Both the position numbers and the translations under genes were made by a program. The notes under the pieces were generated by a model, which saw only the letters and a list, made by a program, of their open reading frames with translations, was not told where the DNA came from and did no database searches. A stretch of DNA of 64,000 bases, from the NCBI GenBank assembly GCA_016808115.1, contig JAEQBH010004404.1, positions 1 through 64,000 of the forward strand. Reading direction: 5' to 3'. The stretch's first letter is position 1. Each line of letters starts with the position of its first letter. Source of the DNA: Tetrastigma voinierianum (Eukaryota > Streptophyta > Magnoliopsida > Vitales > Vitaceae). Of this stretch, positions 36,658 to 49,405 are shown piece by piece.

Positions 36658-37110
36658 ATTATAGGTTCTACTCTCAGCCTTTATGATGAGCAATGTTGAC
36701 ACTCTTTATTGAGAATGAGCGTCTGGCCGTGTAGGAGTTCAGATTTCACTGTATGAGGGAAAAAATGGAGTTTATTTCCATGTTTCACTATGTGAGAGTT
36801 AGAAGAAGACGATTGTGAGAAAGGAGAAGCCTTGTCTCACATAAGACCAACGTGTAACCTAATTGATATATAATGGAGTTCCTTACGTTTGAGGGTGCCG
36901 GCCTGCGCGGACGTGAGCTTTCTGAGCTAGCGTGACCTTGATCTTTGTCTCTTTGTATGTGTGGTGGTTTTTTTCCTACATCTCCTGCAGTTTTATTTTT
37001 GTGATCAATCATTTATATATATCTTTATAGATTTGAGTCTTGACAGTGTCTCATAACTTAATGCAACAAGCTGGTGAATCATTATCGAAAACAAATGGTT
37101 ACTTTATTTA
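36658..37110 (+). repeat. 3' LTR of the SIRE-like element, right part
   Basis: Continues the LTR after the hAT element and matches 17490-17925, for example tgtctctttgtatgtgtggtgg against tgtctccttgtgtgtgtgatgg. The right end is near 37110. Confidence 0.85.
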
Positions 37111-37459
37111 GTATTGATCAAAGGCCATTTTTGTAAGAACATGTATTGAAACACATATATTCCATTATTGATTACTCATATGAGTGTATTGATACATACT
37201 TTTTCGTATTTTAATTCTTGTAAAATGTGAAAGAAAAACAAGGAAACTAATATAAAAAAGTAAAACATGAGAAAATAAAAAGTTAGATTTTATGTTTAAT
37301 TATGAAAAAAGTTTGAAAAATAATTACATGGAAATAAAATAACATTAAATACAAATAAAATAGAGTTTAAATCAATCAATTAATTTAAATTTATTTTTGA
37401 TGATGCATTTCAGCCGGCCAGGTTGGAGCGTGTAGGGAGTGATTAGGTAGGACTGGATT
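37111..37459. other. AT-rich junction between two retrotransposons
   Basis: No gene seen. The start of the next LTR is not sharp, so its edge may lie anywhere between about 37400 and 37490. Confidence 0.45.
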
Positions 37460-38192
37460 GCTAATGAATTTGGGATCTGGCTCTTGAATTATGCGAAGTT
37501 TGAGGTAGGATCGGCTGCGGGTGGTTTGCGACGGGTTTGAAGGTATCGCTCCTATAGCAATGAATAAGGGGTCGGCGGGCTTGTACGATGGCGCTCACGT
37601 GCCTAAGTCAATTTCTTTACGAGAGAAAGAGGGCGCTTAGAGGGGCGAATGTGTTGCATATGTATGCGTATGAGTGTGCGCGTCTGGGGTGCGTGCTTTC
37701 AGCTAGATGGGGTGGCCTTGTATTTATAGTAGATGTTCAACCAGTTGGATGGTGATTAGGATTTGTTCCCATTGGATGGGTGTTTCTCGTTATTATCGAT
37801 ATCGGATTTGATAATGGATATAGAAAGAGCAGAGAGCAGTTTATTTGTGATGATCTTCCTTCCTTATTAGGGGATCCGATTTGATGTCGATCTATTATTG
37901 TCTTTTTTTCCTTATTGGTGAGATTTGGCTGGACTTGTGGAATAATATATTATTAAGGACTATTTTATTTTCTGTACCCGTGGGAGACTTCCCATAATTG
38001 GTCTTTGGGCCAATCGGGTTGGGCCACTGTGCAGGTTGGCACGAGGCTTAAATGTGGCGCGAGAAAGGCTAAATGCTTTAATGGTCATGTCTGCCCAGCA
38101 GGGTTCGGCGGACGGGCTCGATGTTTCGTTGAATTTGGGCTTCTTCTTTGGGCGGTAAGGTGGGCTGTGAGCCTTATTTTGAACCCCTATCG
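37460..38192 (-). repeat. 3' LTR (minus orientation) of the Tat-like element
   Basis: Aligned by eye to 48430-49133. The inner edge at 38192 (ccctatcg) is well placed; the outer edge is approximate. Confidence 0.75.
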
Positions 38193-41190
38193 GTTGCCCC
38201 GGCCTTTGTGTACGTACGTGGGCGAGGGCATGCGTGTAATCATCTTGCTTCGGTCTGACTTCACGTGTCTGCTCGAGGAATTTGGATTAGTTAGGTCTTA
38301 ATTACAGGCCCAGATCATTTGTCTTGTGATAATGATGACTCTTCGGTTTCGCTCATTTCTTGGAATTCCTTTCGGTTTCCTTTTGTTTTCTTTAGCGGAC
38401 ATCCTCTTGTCTTGTGTGCCCTTTTGCTCTAGGACCTTTCCTTTGCCTTTAAGCGAGTTGAGACTTCCTTCTCTCTTAGTCTTACATGCGAAGGCCTTTT
38501 TGTGTAGAGTCTTTCTACATTTGTCTTTCTTGGGATAATCTTTTTATGTCATATTTACGGGTCACTAGCGTCTTTGTTTTCTTGATTTACGATAAGGCAG
38601 GTTGTTTGGGTTGGTGAATTTTTTGTTTTCATTATCCACTTTCATCCGCGGTCGGTCGTTCTTCTTGCTGCGTATCAATGGTGATTCTTATTTATTGCTT
38701 GGTTATGGAATGACTGGTGGTGTCTCGGCCGTTTGGTCGGAGTTGGACTTGAGGTGCACCCGAGGTACTTCCTCTTCCTTAGACCCGAGACGAGGGGAAA
38801 GTGAATCGATTAAATACGGGGGTCGGAATATCCCCGAGTCTGCAGATTAAGCATGCTTTTAATTGTGGGACCCTAGCGAGTCGGTCCTTCCGTATGGGGC
38901 ATCTTTTCAGGGCGTTATTAGCCCTTGCCTCCTTTTGGCGTTCGGGTGGTCCCACGACGTTTTAACCCTCTATGTGGTCTACGTACCTAGAGATGGTGTG
39001 TTTCTTTGAAGTGGCGCAGATAACGGTCTTCGCTTCCCTTTGCATGCACCCGTAAAAGGGTTTCTGGCGTTGATGTGTGTCGCTCTATTTCAGCGTGATG
39101 GTTGGGGTATTTTGGTTAGTGCATTGGTTTCTTTAGGGGTGTGGGGCTTAGTGTCCCGACATAGACTTGCTTGCTTTTACGCCTTCGGCCGAGAAGGAGA
39201 CATCCAGGGCTTTCTTCTGTTCCTGGGCGTTGGCGCCCCTCTGGTGATTTCCGATCTTCCCTCCTCCATGGGAATTTGTGGAAGGACGTTACTTCTTCGT
39301 TAGGCCATAGTGGGAATATGATCCTCTTAGCGGGGGCGACACCTTGGGCGTTCCGGTGGCTTGGACTACCCTTGAGAATCTTCGTGAGTGTTTGTTCTGT
39401 TTTTGGTTACAACTTGTGTGTGGTCGCTGGGCATCTCTGATTCTGTACTGTCTACATGCTTCTCAGGTGCTCGAATTGATCTCAGAGTTGAAGATAACGC
39501 CATAGCGTTGGCGTTGGCTGAGTGTCTTCCTCGTCCTTACGCGGAGTTGATCAAGTCTGATGTTCCCGGCCCATCGAGTTCGAAGTCCACTCGTCTAGCG
39601 CCGAGGCCTTCACCTCCTTCCACCATAAAAGTTCCTCAGTTGGGCCCTCTGTGCTAAACCAGTAGGGAGTTGTTGTGATTGGAGATGGTGTCTCGGAAGC
39701 CCGGGTAGGAAGCGAAAAACCTGCACTCTGTTGAGAAAGATGGGTGGCTTTGGTCAAAGTTCAGTTGGGGGGCATCGTCATCTTAGTCCTCTCATGTCTA
39801 TAAATCGGGACGGTTATGCTCCTATAATTTTAAGCTCGAGGTCCCATTTTGGGTCTGCTGCAGAGGCAGAGGGTCCCTCGGGTGGGTAGTTGACGTAGTT
39901 AACTATCCACGCCCATTGCGGAGTGGAACACTTGATGAAGAAGGTTAAGTCGCCTTCGAAGGGAGGAAGGCGAGGAGGGAGATCTGGAACCCCAAGTTGG
40001 CGGGGACGGGGATTCTTTACTTCTGTGACGAGGCTCCTTGTGTGTGATCATAAATCACATTCTTAAGTTACGATCTTAAGAGGTTGGTTGTGCTGCCCGT
40101 TGATGAGGCTTTAGCCCTATCTCTCCAGGGGGTTGCCTCCGTAAGTTCCCGTACCTTGTCATATTTAACTCCATTTTGGGATGAGTTTCGAGCTTGCGTT
40201 GGATGTTGATTACATCTTTGGATGTGCGAGGTGGCTACTTTCGTTTGAAGGGTTTGACGGAAAGGCTAAAATAAACGAAGGTCATGCTAAAGCGACCCAG
40301 GGCTTATAAAGGCGGGTGGCTTCCACTACATCCCGAGCTAGTGGTACGTGAGAGCCCGGATGCAACATATGGCCAGAAGTCGTGAAGTTCAAGTCGATAT
40401 GAAACATACCACTTTGGCTGGAGTGCTCGGGTAGGGTAGGGAAGGGCCGGAATAGCGAGAGGCGGCGGCGGCGGGGCTCGAAGTGAATTGAGGGCTGTGC
40501 AGAACGACTTGATGGAGGTAGGGGCCGGTACGCGATCCGCCCGATATGAGCCGGATGGTCGAGGGCGAGCTTCTCACGCGTCGGCGAGCCGGGAGTCTGG
40601 GAAGAGCTGCGTGCAATCAAAAGGCGATCTTCATTAATGAGGCGGCGCGGTTAGACGAGGCTAGTCGAAATTGCGAGGCGATGCGACCGGTGGAGCGCGC
40701 GAATGAGAGTGTCGCGGGTTAGCGTAGGGATCTCCATCGGCAAATAACTTTGGTATTTCGGTAGGACGAAGTTAGTGGAAGGCGAGTTGAGGCTTCTAAT
40801 CAATGGGTTTCTGGGTGGCTCGCCTTTTAGAAGAAGGCTGTTACTGCCTATTCTGGCCTAGACTTTAACTTTGACGCTACGGTGTGAGGAGGGATGAGGA
40901 TCCTTCTCTCTTTGATTATCTGAGCTAGGGCACCGTGAGGCCCATTCTCCTTCTTCACCGTCTGTTTCACCTTTTGATGCCTAATCTCTTGCGCATGTCT
41001 TCGCCTACCAGATGTCGGCTTTTATACTTTTTTTTTTTTTTTTCTGCGTTGTTGGGCCTGGGCCCCAAAATATATGTGGCCTTGTTCTTAATGAATACTC
41101 ATTTTGCACCTCATTTATGTCGCCTCACCGCATTGCTCTTTTAACGTTCTTCTTAATTTGAATCGACTTCTTGTACGCCTTAATTACGAA
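38193..41190. other. Non-pol region of the Tat-like element
   Basis: Tat elements often carry an extra gene here, sometimes on the strand opposite to pol. On the plus strand I see only short open pieces, for example ALALAECLPRPYAELIKSD and a Ser/Pro-rich run ending at about 39655. I could not recognise a family, so this is described and not named. Confidence 0.4.
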
Positions 41191-41199
41191 TTAGGCTGA

Positions 41200-41960
41200 G
41201 TTGAGATGTTGAGCAGGTGGGTTGTATCGGCTGATTTGCCTGAGTTGAAATGACTCCCCAGGAATTTTGCATGGCTGTGCGAGGAATCGTTGAGCTCGTG
41301 GTCACGTTTGCGTGCTCCGCGTCGGTGATTTACTGAGTTGGAAATGACTTCTAAGGAGTACGCATGGCACGTAGAATCGTTGAGCTCGTCAGTGTGAACT
41401 GTTGGGCTCCGTCGGCTGGTTTGCTTGAGTTGAAATGACTCCTAGGCTGCATGGCCTGTGTAGAATCGTTGAGATCGTTAGTGTGAACTGTTGGGCTCAG
41501 GTCGTGGTTTGCACAGGGATTGAAATGACTCCTAAGGTTGCATGACACAGTAATAGAATGTTGGGCTCGTCGGTGTGGTATTGGGCTCAGGTCGGCTGGT
41601 TTGTGCGAGTTGAAATGGCATTTCACAGAGCTGCGTAGCTGTGTAGAATCGTGAGGCTCGTCGGTGTGGCTGTTGGGCTCCGTCGGTGGTTTACTTTACG
41701 AAGGTTGAGTGACTCTTAGAGTACGCATGGCGCAGTGTGGGATCATTGAGCTCGTCGGTGGTGTTGGGCTCAGGTCGGCTGGTTTGCCTTAGTTGGAAAT
41801 GACTTCCTAAGGTGTATGGCTGTGTGAGATCGTTGAGCTCGTCGATGACGGCTTTGCCTTAGTTGAAATGACTTGTCGCATGGCCCCGAGAATCATGACT
41901 GGGTCAATGACAGCTAACACCCGCCTGGATGATTCGCATGAGTTGAAACGACTCAGCAGC
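41200..41960. repeat. Imperfect ~85-110-bp tandem array in the Tat-like element
   Basis: The phrases gagttgaaatgact(c/t)cta, atggc(a/c)(g/t)(a/t)gtagaatcgt, tgagctcgtc(a/g)gtgtg and gttgggctc(c/a)g(g)tcggctggtttg recur seven to eight times from 41.2 kb. Units have been shortened unevenly by deletions. Decayed related text runs on to about 42.35 kb. Confidence 0.8.
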
Positions 41961-42754
41961 CGCGATGGCCTGTGCAAAGTGTGACTAACCTCAGCGAGCC
42001 ACACCCGGCCACGAGTGGCGTGTAGCCCGAAATGCATCCGACCTCAGAAGGGACCATGCAGAGTAGACTAGTCCGCCAAGGTGAGGCTACCGGGTCTTGG
42101 CATCAGTACGCAGTGGCGATGTAAATTGAAATGATCCGACTCGTAGCGTGACTCCTCGTGCGCAGTAGACGAACTCAAGCCAAAGTGAGCCGCCCGCCGT
42201 GGGCCGAGTGGCGAAGGAAGCCCGAAATGATCCGACTCCTCAGGTAGCGGACTCGTGCGCAGTAGACGAACCCGCTGGGGCAGATTAATGGCTCAGGCTG
42301 CGGACCGAAAGTGGCTATCGAGCCCGAGTCGACCGACTCGTGCACATGACCAGGCAGAAGACCTAACCCGCCATGATCTCGCTGTGCGCGCCATTCGAAC
42401 TCGATTTTCTGTAAGGTGTGAACGCCTTTAATGTCGATTTATGGAGAATTTGGAACGCTCGGCAGACTTTTCGGCGCTTTCGCCTTATGGGCCAGATGCT
42501 CATTGCCATCGTTTATATTTTCAGATATTCTGCTTTTTCAAAAGGGAATCAACGCAGTAGATGTAGCTAAGTCTGGCTGTCTTGCCGGGATCCACTCAAG
42601 ATTTCCGGGTTCAGCCCGCTGACTATTAATTCGGTTGTGTTTTTCCCTAGTCTCCCTTATAGGAGTCATGCTATTCCCTACCCGTGCTGTGGAATGCCTA
42701 GATAAGGCGATGCATTTGCACGCCTTCTGTATTTCGTTATTTTTCTCTTCCTCT

Positions 42755-42905
42755 TTCTCCTTCTCCTTCTCATCTTTTCCACCTCATTCCCTCCCCCTTT
42801 TTTGTTTCTTCCGCACAAACTCCTTCCATCCCTTTTTTCTTCTTCTCCTCTTTTCCACCTTTCTGGTCTTCTCCCATCTTCTTTTCCTTTTTTCTTCCTG
42901 AAGTT
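42755..42905 (+). repeat. Polypyrimidine tract
   Basis: About 150 bases almost wholly C and T, with tcctctttctccttctcctt-like text, between the pol remnant and the tandem array. Confidence 0.85.
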
Positions 42906-42949
42906 TTTTTTTTTTTTGGCGCAACTGCTTGTATTGAATGCTTCCAAGA

Positions 42950-45900
42950 TGTAATCGCTGACACCACTGATTGACAATTGAATGTAACTGATTGGAATAA
43001 AGAGAGACTTTTTCTCTTATGTCTATGAGTTGACTCATTCTATTGCACGAATCTTTTGAAAGCATTTATACATATGAGTTGTTCAGATCGCCTTAACAAA
43101 ATAACCAGGTCGAATCGTTAACCGAAAATTGGTAAATCTCCATTTAAGATTACTACAAACCAAGGCTTACTCGACAAAACGGCGAAGATGTTCCGTATCT
43201 TATTACGTCGCAAAAATTTTCCTCCTCTCGTCTTGGAGCCAGAATTGTCCCTCGGGTCCGACCACTCAGAGATATGATGTAAGGCCTTCCCACAGCCCAA
43301 TTCTTCCGGCCGATTCTTCCTGTCGCGAGGTTTTTAAGACCGCATCACCGCATATAGCTCCTAGGTTTGACTCTTCGTCAGAGTACCTGTCGGCTCTTCT
43401 TTGGTATTCTCCCGCACGCTTTAGAACTACCGCGTTCATCTAAGATCCAAATTTGTGATTTGAGAGCCTCGCCATCAGACCCACCGCCGTTTAATTCGAT
43501 CTTTGGGATTTTAGTCTCCATCTCGGCAGAGCTACCTCTTCCGTGCCAAGGCTGGGGCGAACAGGTTTCTGTGGCTAACTGTGTTGTCCCAAGCCCATAG
43601 CACCCTGGGAGGTTTCACCCACTTTCTCAGATCTTCTAATTGTCTCAAAGCGGGGCCTAAGGGTTCATGGTGACCCTGGCCAACCGCGACCGCACGGCTG
43701 GGATCGAGAGTAATTCTAATCCCGAGCTCCAAGACATAAATCACCGCGTTGTCAATTGTTTTCCGTTGTCCGACACTGTGGCTCTCGGGAGCTGCAACCG
43801 TATATGATAGCTCACGCCAATAAACGCATTCGCTTTCCGTGATTTGGTTAGGGCTCTGGCTCCACTATTTAGTGAAGCAATCTATCGACAATGATGAACT
43901 TACATCGCTCCTTCCTAAGGGGGCAGAGGTCCATGTCCAAACTCCCACTCAGCTTGGCGCGCCAGGTTTGATCGACGTCAAGGGTCTGATGGGAGGCGTG
44001 ACATCTCGGCGTGCCCCGCAGATCTCAGATTCGACCAGATTGGTCAGATTTTTAAGATCAGAGTCGCAGTGATCCCTTTGCCTCAAGACCTTTCCCGCCA
44101 AAGCTCAGCTCCGATGATTTCCGTGACAGTTCTCATGAACTTCCCTAAGACGATTCAATGTTTTTCCTATATTAATTTCGAGGATCGGTGAAGAAACTCC
44201 TCGCCAGATGTGCCTCCCCTTATGATTAGTGAACCCGCGCACCTCGCCCTTATTTTGCACCGTCTTCTGCCGCGCACGCCCGTCACATATAGTCCAATGG
44301 GGTCCATCCAACTCCTACTGACCACTCTGGCAACCTCCACATCGCAGATCGGAGCAAAGCGGCTCTCGCCAGATCTGACAGCGTCGACCTACCGAGGTCT
44401 TCCCGTAAGGTCAAGCCGCACTTCGCTGCCATTTCGCCTGAGTTTCTCCGCTCCGGGACACGCTCTGACTTGAACCTCGTACGCACTTTTTAATAAATCT
44501 CGCATCTTTTGGAGATATAGGATCACTCTTCCACTTTTAACCGTAAGTGTCTTCTATTTGTCTTACTACCACTAAGAGTCGCCGTGCACTTAGCCGGTCA
44601 ATTTCGGAACGAGCGGTAGGTCGAGACCTCATGGTGACGGCCTCATATTCTGCCTCATAGGAGGCTTGAACTCGAACTGAGTGCGTACTCTATGTCTATT
44701 CCTTCCAGAGGTCAAGATTAGACCAACCCGTCTCAGGTGTCTCGATGCTCCATCTACGTGAGAGTTTCCGCACTGGGGAGGTCATTCAAGGCTCGAGCTG
44801 CCTCGGCATGTTCACGTGAACTCCATGATGAAGCTCAAGACCTGCCCTTTTATCACTCCGCTGTTTGTATCCTACGTCGAACTCACTCGCCTCTACGGCC
44901 CACTTCATCAACCTTCCGAGACTTCCGTTTGCAGACACTTCGGCTTCATCTGCATTCCGTCGGGACTTCTATGGTGCGAGCCTGAAGTATGGCTGAGTTT
45001 CCGGCTGCGGCTACCAAGGCCATAATTAGTTTTTCCATCTCGTATCTCTCCTCCGCTCATCTCAAAGCTCTACGCAATAAGAAACCAGGTCAGACAAGCC
45101 CTCGGGTTTTCGACGGTGACAACACTGCTGAGAAGTCCGATACGCTGTGCATAGCGAGAGCTCCCTTCAATGTGACTTACTAGAATGGGGGGAGCTAAAT
45201 ATGCTTTCAAGGCCGAAATGCTTCCTCGCGACTTTGCATCCCACAAAGGCCTCTTCAAGACTCGAAGAAAGGTCGGCATTAGCCGCTCGATACGACCTGG
45301 CTTAAGGCAAAGAATCCTCCCGCCAGCGCTGAACTTCCTTTATGCTTAATGGCAAAGGCATGTCGAGTACAACCTTTATCTGCTCCTCGATTTGCTTCCA
45401 ATTCCTGTGGTCACTATGAAACCCGTGAATTTCCTGGTCACAATTCAAGGCACACTTACCGATCTCGCCATACTGGAGTTTCTCAAGATCCGAACGCTTT
45501 GATAGATGGGCTATGTGGAGTCTGTACCGAGGTGGATTTTACCAACATGTCATCTATGTACACTTCCATAGTTGTGCCTAACTAGTTCCGAACATCCATT
45601 CACCAACCTCGATATGTGCCTCCCGCTGAGCCCGGGAAGGCACTCAAGATCGATAGTAATAGGTTCCCTGCGCTGTGACGAACGAAGTCTTTTCTTGGTC
45701 ACCTGAGTCCATACTGATCTAGTTGTAGCCGGAGAAGGCATCCATAAACCGAGGAGTTCATGACTACGGCATCTAATGGCGAGGTCGATTCGCCGCAGTG
45801 GAAACCCGCTTCGCATGCTGACATGTCAAAGCCAAGTCATGCGTAGTCGCCATTTTCCTCGCTTTTGCCTTTTTTGACGAGTACGACATCAAGGCCATTC

Positions 45901-46640
45901 AGTAGGTATCTTTACTCCCCGATCGCCTCCCGCCCGTAAGAGTTTGCTGGGATTTCTTCGATGGCTTTCGCCTTTCCTCGGCCTCGCTCGATCGCTTAAA
46001 GGACGGCCGATCGCTCAACGGCGTGGTGACACCGAGGATCACCTCCCATGTCCGCCGCTTCCATGCGTAAGACGTCTCGTTTTGTCTTAAAATGGATAAG
46101 GTGGCTTTTATGCCTCCTAGTTTTAGAGCCGATATAGGCGAGATGTTCGGCCGCCATCCAACAATACCCCAGCTTCTTCAAGGGCTTAGGTCGAGTACCT
46201 CACACGCATGTCAAGCTCGCCCACGCATATGTTGTCGACCGCTTTTTTGTTTCATGGATGTCGAGTAGCATTCCCAACCACTCACCGGTCTCGAACCATT
46301 CCTACCTGCCATTTAGGGAATTTGGATCATCATGATATGCTAAGGGATGGCTTTCTTTATCAGATTGAGAGAAGGTCTGCCCAACAACATGTTATGAGCA
46401 GACGGGGCGTCTACGACAAGGAATCTTGCCGTAGTCGTCACTTGGCATGGGGGGTCTCCCAACGTGAGTACCAATTGTATCGAGCCTAGAGGTAATACTC
46501 TTTCCCCAGAGAACCCCCGTAGAGGTGTGTTGACGGGCTCTAGTTTTTCCCTTCCGATGCCCATCTTATCAGTGTCGACGCTAACGATGATATCCACAAC
46601 TCTCGCCGATTAGCACCGGCGAACCGCTTGCCGGGCTACA
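42950..46640 (-). pseudogene. Broken Ty3/gypsy pol of the Tat-like element
   Basis: Minus strand, in order. Protease C-terminal part at about 46340-46600: LRGFSGERVLPLGSIQLVL, LGDPPCQ, FLVVDAPSAHNMLLGRPSLN. Reverse transcriptase at 45.3-46.2 kb is badly shifted; ISRLVNGCS-type text and KFTGFIVTTGIG are recognisable. RNase H near 44.75 kb has HVDGAS, then LKSAYEVQVRACPGAETQAK near 44.45. The integrase zinc region near 44.15 has LREVHENCHGNH. The core near 43.85 has SLSIDCFTK, the degenerate form of the usual IDYFTKW. A C-terminal piece lies near 43.6. FLVVD.PSAYN..LGRP is the diagnostic gypsy protease-RT linker. Heavily decayed by indels. Confidence 0.8.
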
Positions 46641-48429
46641 CCGCACGAACCACAGCGGTCGCCATGAGGTGTTGGCATCCCTCCGCGACCGGTCGAGAAC
46701 GCGGACGGATGTGTCAAGCCGCGTGAGTTTACATCGCTACTTCGCTATCTCTCGCCGATCTAATGTTGCGTGGATACTTCCGAAGCCGAGCCGGATTCTC
46801 CTCCTCGCCGAATCCTCCGATTACCCGATTTCGCCTTAGGGATTGTTGCGATGAGTTGTCGTCACGAAGCGGTGGTCACGGGGCGGAACCTGTCGGTCGA
46901 TCGATCCGATTGTGGATATAAAGCGTTTGAGGTATCCGCGCCAGACAAGTACTCTATTTCTCTTGAAATCAGAAAACACCGCGGCGTGTCCGTAGTCCCT
47001 ATGAAACTCGCAGCGATTGAGCTGTCTCTCGCTGTAGTGGTCTCGACTTCATTTCCGCTGCCACCTCAGAATTGTTCGCTGCACTTCTCGCGTAACCCGT
47101 GACACCGAGGTCATAAGGGGTGAACGTCAGCGAGTAACGCCGCTGCCTGACGGCGCGGACCTAGACGATCTCCGTTTCCACGCCTTTTTGGAGATCGTTT
47201 CTCCATTTTTCTTCGAGATCCTTCCCGGTCGCTTTGTCTCGGGGCTCGCCTTCTCGTCGTCTCCGCCCGCCTTTCTTGTGAATGGAAGAGCCATCTTTCG
47301 ATATGAGGGCCTCTTCACCTGGGCACATATTTCTCCGCTTTACAGCACCTCCGCCATGCTTGTTCGGGGATTTCCGGGAGACAAACATTAAGTCTTCTCG
47401 ACTAAACCCTAAGCCGCCCATGAACGCAAAGGATCGCGAATTTCGCCGTATATCTACCTAGAGACTCCAAGATCGAATCGCTTGGACATAAGACTGTGAT
47501 CTCTCTTCGCGATGCCCCCGCTTGAGAAGAAATGATAATCAAGTCAGATCACCCCGGCCCCGGGGTTGAAGTGAGAGACGAATGCAATGGATAACCCCTG
47601 AACGAGATCACGACGGTGGAGTCTATCGAACCATGCCAAGGGTCAATTTTCAGGTGATAGCGAAAAGCTCAAGACGACCGATCTTGATAACATACAGTTC
47701 CATTTGATTTTTGTAGGTGTCGAGATGATCGACTCGGGATCTCTAGTAATCATCGAACGCTTCCAATTCGTGCATTCGAACTTGGCCGAAGTGTTTGAGT
47801 ACCTACCGTATACGGTGACTCGGGCCATTGCACTCAAGGTGTCCATAGTGTCAGAGCACGCCCTTTCACCACCTCCTTCTTCACACTACCGAGCTCTTGG
47901 CCGGAGGTTCTCGGAACCTCTGCTCTGGCGAGTGTCATGGCCGAGGATGGCGCACTCTCCGTTCCCGACGCGTGCTCTCCAAGGGCTGCTTGCCGCCTCT
48001 CCCGGGCTAGACGTGGGTCCGTGCTCCTGTGCTCGACCGGATTCTCGCTTCGCTTGTTCTTAGGGAATAATCGACATTGTGGTCACCCTTCATGGGGGAA
48101 TGCCGCGATCTTCCCGAAGCTTTCATGCCTCTGGTCGCCGAACTGCCCCCACGCTTATTCTAACTTACGCCGACGCCGACGTGAGGCGGCGCTTCCACCC
48201 TCGTCCGTGGTCAGCTCAGACACTTCTGGGCCACGAGGTCTACCGCCCGCGCGCCCGCGGATCTCGCATCCTCGAGGATTAGTGTTGCCCTCGCCAGGTT
48301 CCGGTCGATACCATCGCGAATCAGAAATCACCTGCATTTATAAAGGAACCGCTGCCCTGGCCGCATCGCGCCAATCGATGATGTCTTTTTCAACCTAACC
48401 CGGCTGATGCCGCAGGGTCGCCAGCTTTA
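46640..48429 (-). other. Leader/gag region of the Tat-like element
   Basis: By position this should hold gag between the primer site and the protease. I see no intact gag frame; only short GC-rich open pieces in several frames. Confidence 0.45.
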
Positions 48430-49133
48430 ATTCGGGATTGTCAAGCGTTGGGATGCAAGCTCGATTGTCGAGGTAGATCACGCAGGCCGGCTCGCGACTC
48501 CGCTCAAGGCACGCCCTTCCGCAAAAACAAGGAAGCAAGTGGGGTCACAGCGGCTTCGCCTTGGCCGCTCCGATACCTAAGCGCTTCGAGAGAAAAGAGA
48601 CCGCTTTAGAGGGCGAATGTGTTGTATATGTTTGCATATGAGTATGCGTCTAAGAGTGCTAGCCCTTCACCGGCGGGGTGGCCAGATGAGCAAGATGTTC
48701 AACCAGCCGATGGTGATGCAGACTTGTTCCTACTGACGGGTGTTTCTCGTTATTATCGATATCGGATTTGATAATGGATATAGAAAGAGCAGTTTATTTG
48801 TGATGATCTTCCTTCCTTATTAGGGGATCCGATTTGATGCCGATCTATTATTGTCTTTTTTTTCCTTATTGGTGAGATTTGGTTGGACTTGTGGAATAAT
48901 ATATTATTAGGATCATTCATTTCTCGTACCTGTGGGAGACTTCCCATAATTGGTCTTTTTTTGGCCACCTGAGAGTCTATTCTCGCTCAGACCAAAGGCT
49001 TAATGCTACGGGCAGAAAATAACGCTTCAATGGTCATGTCTCTCCTCGGGATTCAATGACGGCCTCAATGTTTCGTCATCGGCTTCTTTCTCGCCCGGTA
49101 GCGGCCTATGAGCCTTATTTTTGAACCCTATCA
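48430..49133 (-). repeat. 5' LTR (minus orientation) of the Tat-like element
   Basis: Outer end TGATAGGGTTC at 49133 (minus strand). The inner edge near 48430 is set by the primer-site-like sequence just below it. Confidence 0.78.
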
Positions 49134-49405
49134 ATTTTATATATTTTAATTCGTAAGTATAAATATCGAATAATTAAAAATATATAAATTTCAATTAATT
49201 CTAATTATACATTTTAACATTTTTCCATGTTAGTACTTTGAACCAAATTTAACTCATATATGATGTCAATGAATCATTTTTGTTTATTATTTCAAACTTA
49301 TTTTATTTATTTAATTTATCAACTTGAATATTAAATAATTTAAAATTCTAATTATATATTTTTTCCTCTAGAATGCGCTATAAAACAATATGAGATAATT
49401 AAATT

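Larger units (their letters stand above)
17008..37110 (+). mobile_element. SIRE/Maximus-like copia element, split by four later insertions
   Basis: The 5' LTR is 17008-17925, followed by a primer-site-like CAGTATCAGAGCG. Gag, protease and integrase remnants lie at 18.06-20.35 kb. RNase H is in three pieces (to 20633, 25165-25193, from 26879). A purine tract AAAGGGGGAGA stands at 29638-29649, then a 3' LTR from 29654 that is interrupted at 30119-30126 and resumes at 36658-37110. Taking out the insertions gives two LTRs of about the same length (~918 bp) and one continuous RNase H frame. The polymerase part of reverse transcriptase is deleted near 20.36 kb. No clean target duplication is seen around the whole element. 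Confidence 0.9.
37460..49133 (-). mobile_element. Tat-like Ty3/gypsy retrotransposon, ~11.7 kb, decayed
   Basis: Two related LTR-like ends lie at about 37460-38192 and 48430-49133. They share cgttattatcgatatcgga, ttgataatggatatagaaag, gatgatcttccttccttatt and gtgggagacttcccataatt. On the minus strand the outer end starts TGATAGGGTT at 49133. Just inside the right LTR is a primer-site-like CTGGCGACCCTGCGG (minus strand, about 48403-48420), the type seen in Tat elements. The pol gene reads right to left at about 46.6-43.0 kb as protease, reverse transcriptase, RNase H, integrase. A long non-pol region (38.2-42.9 kb) follows before the 3' LTR, as in Tat elements. It is richer in G and C than its surroundings. 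Confidence 0.82.

Noticed and set aside
42678..43065. Lys/Glu-rich minus-strand frames
   Set aside because: They are translations of a polypyrimidine tract in a decayed retrotransposon; low-complexity artefact.
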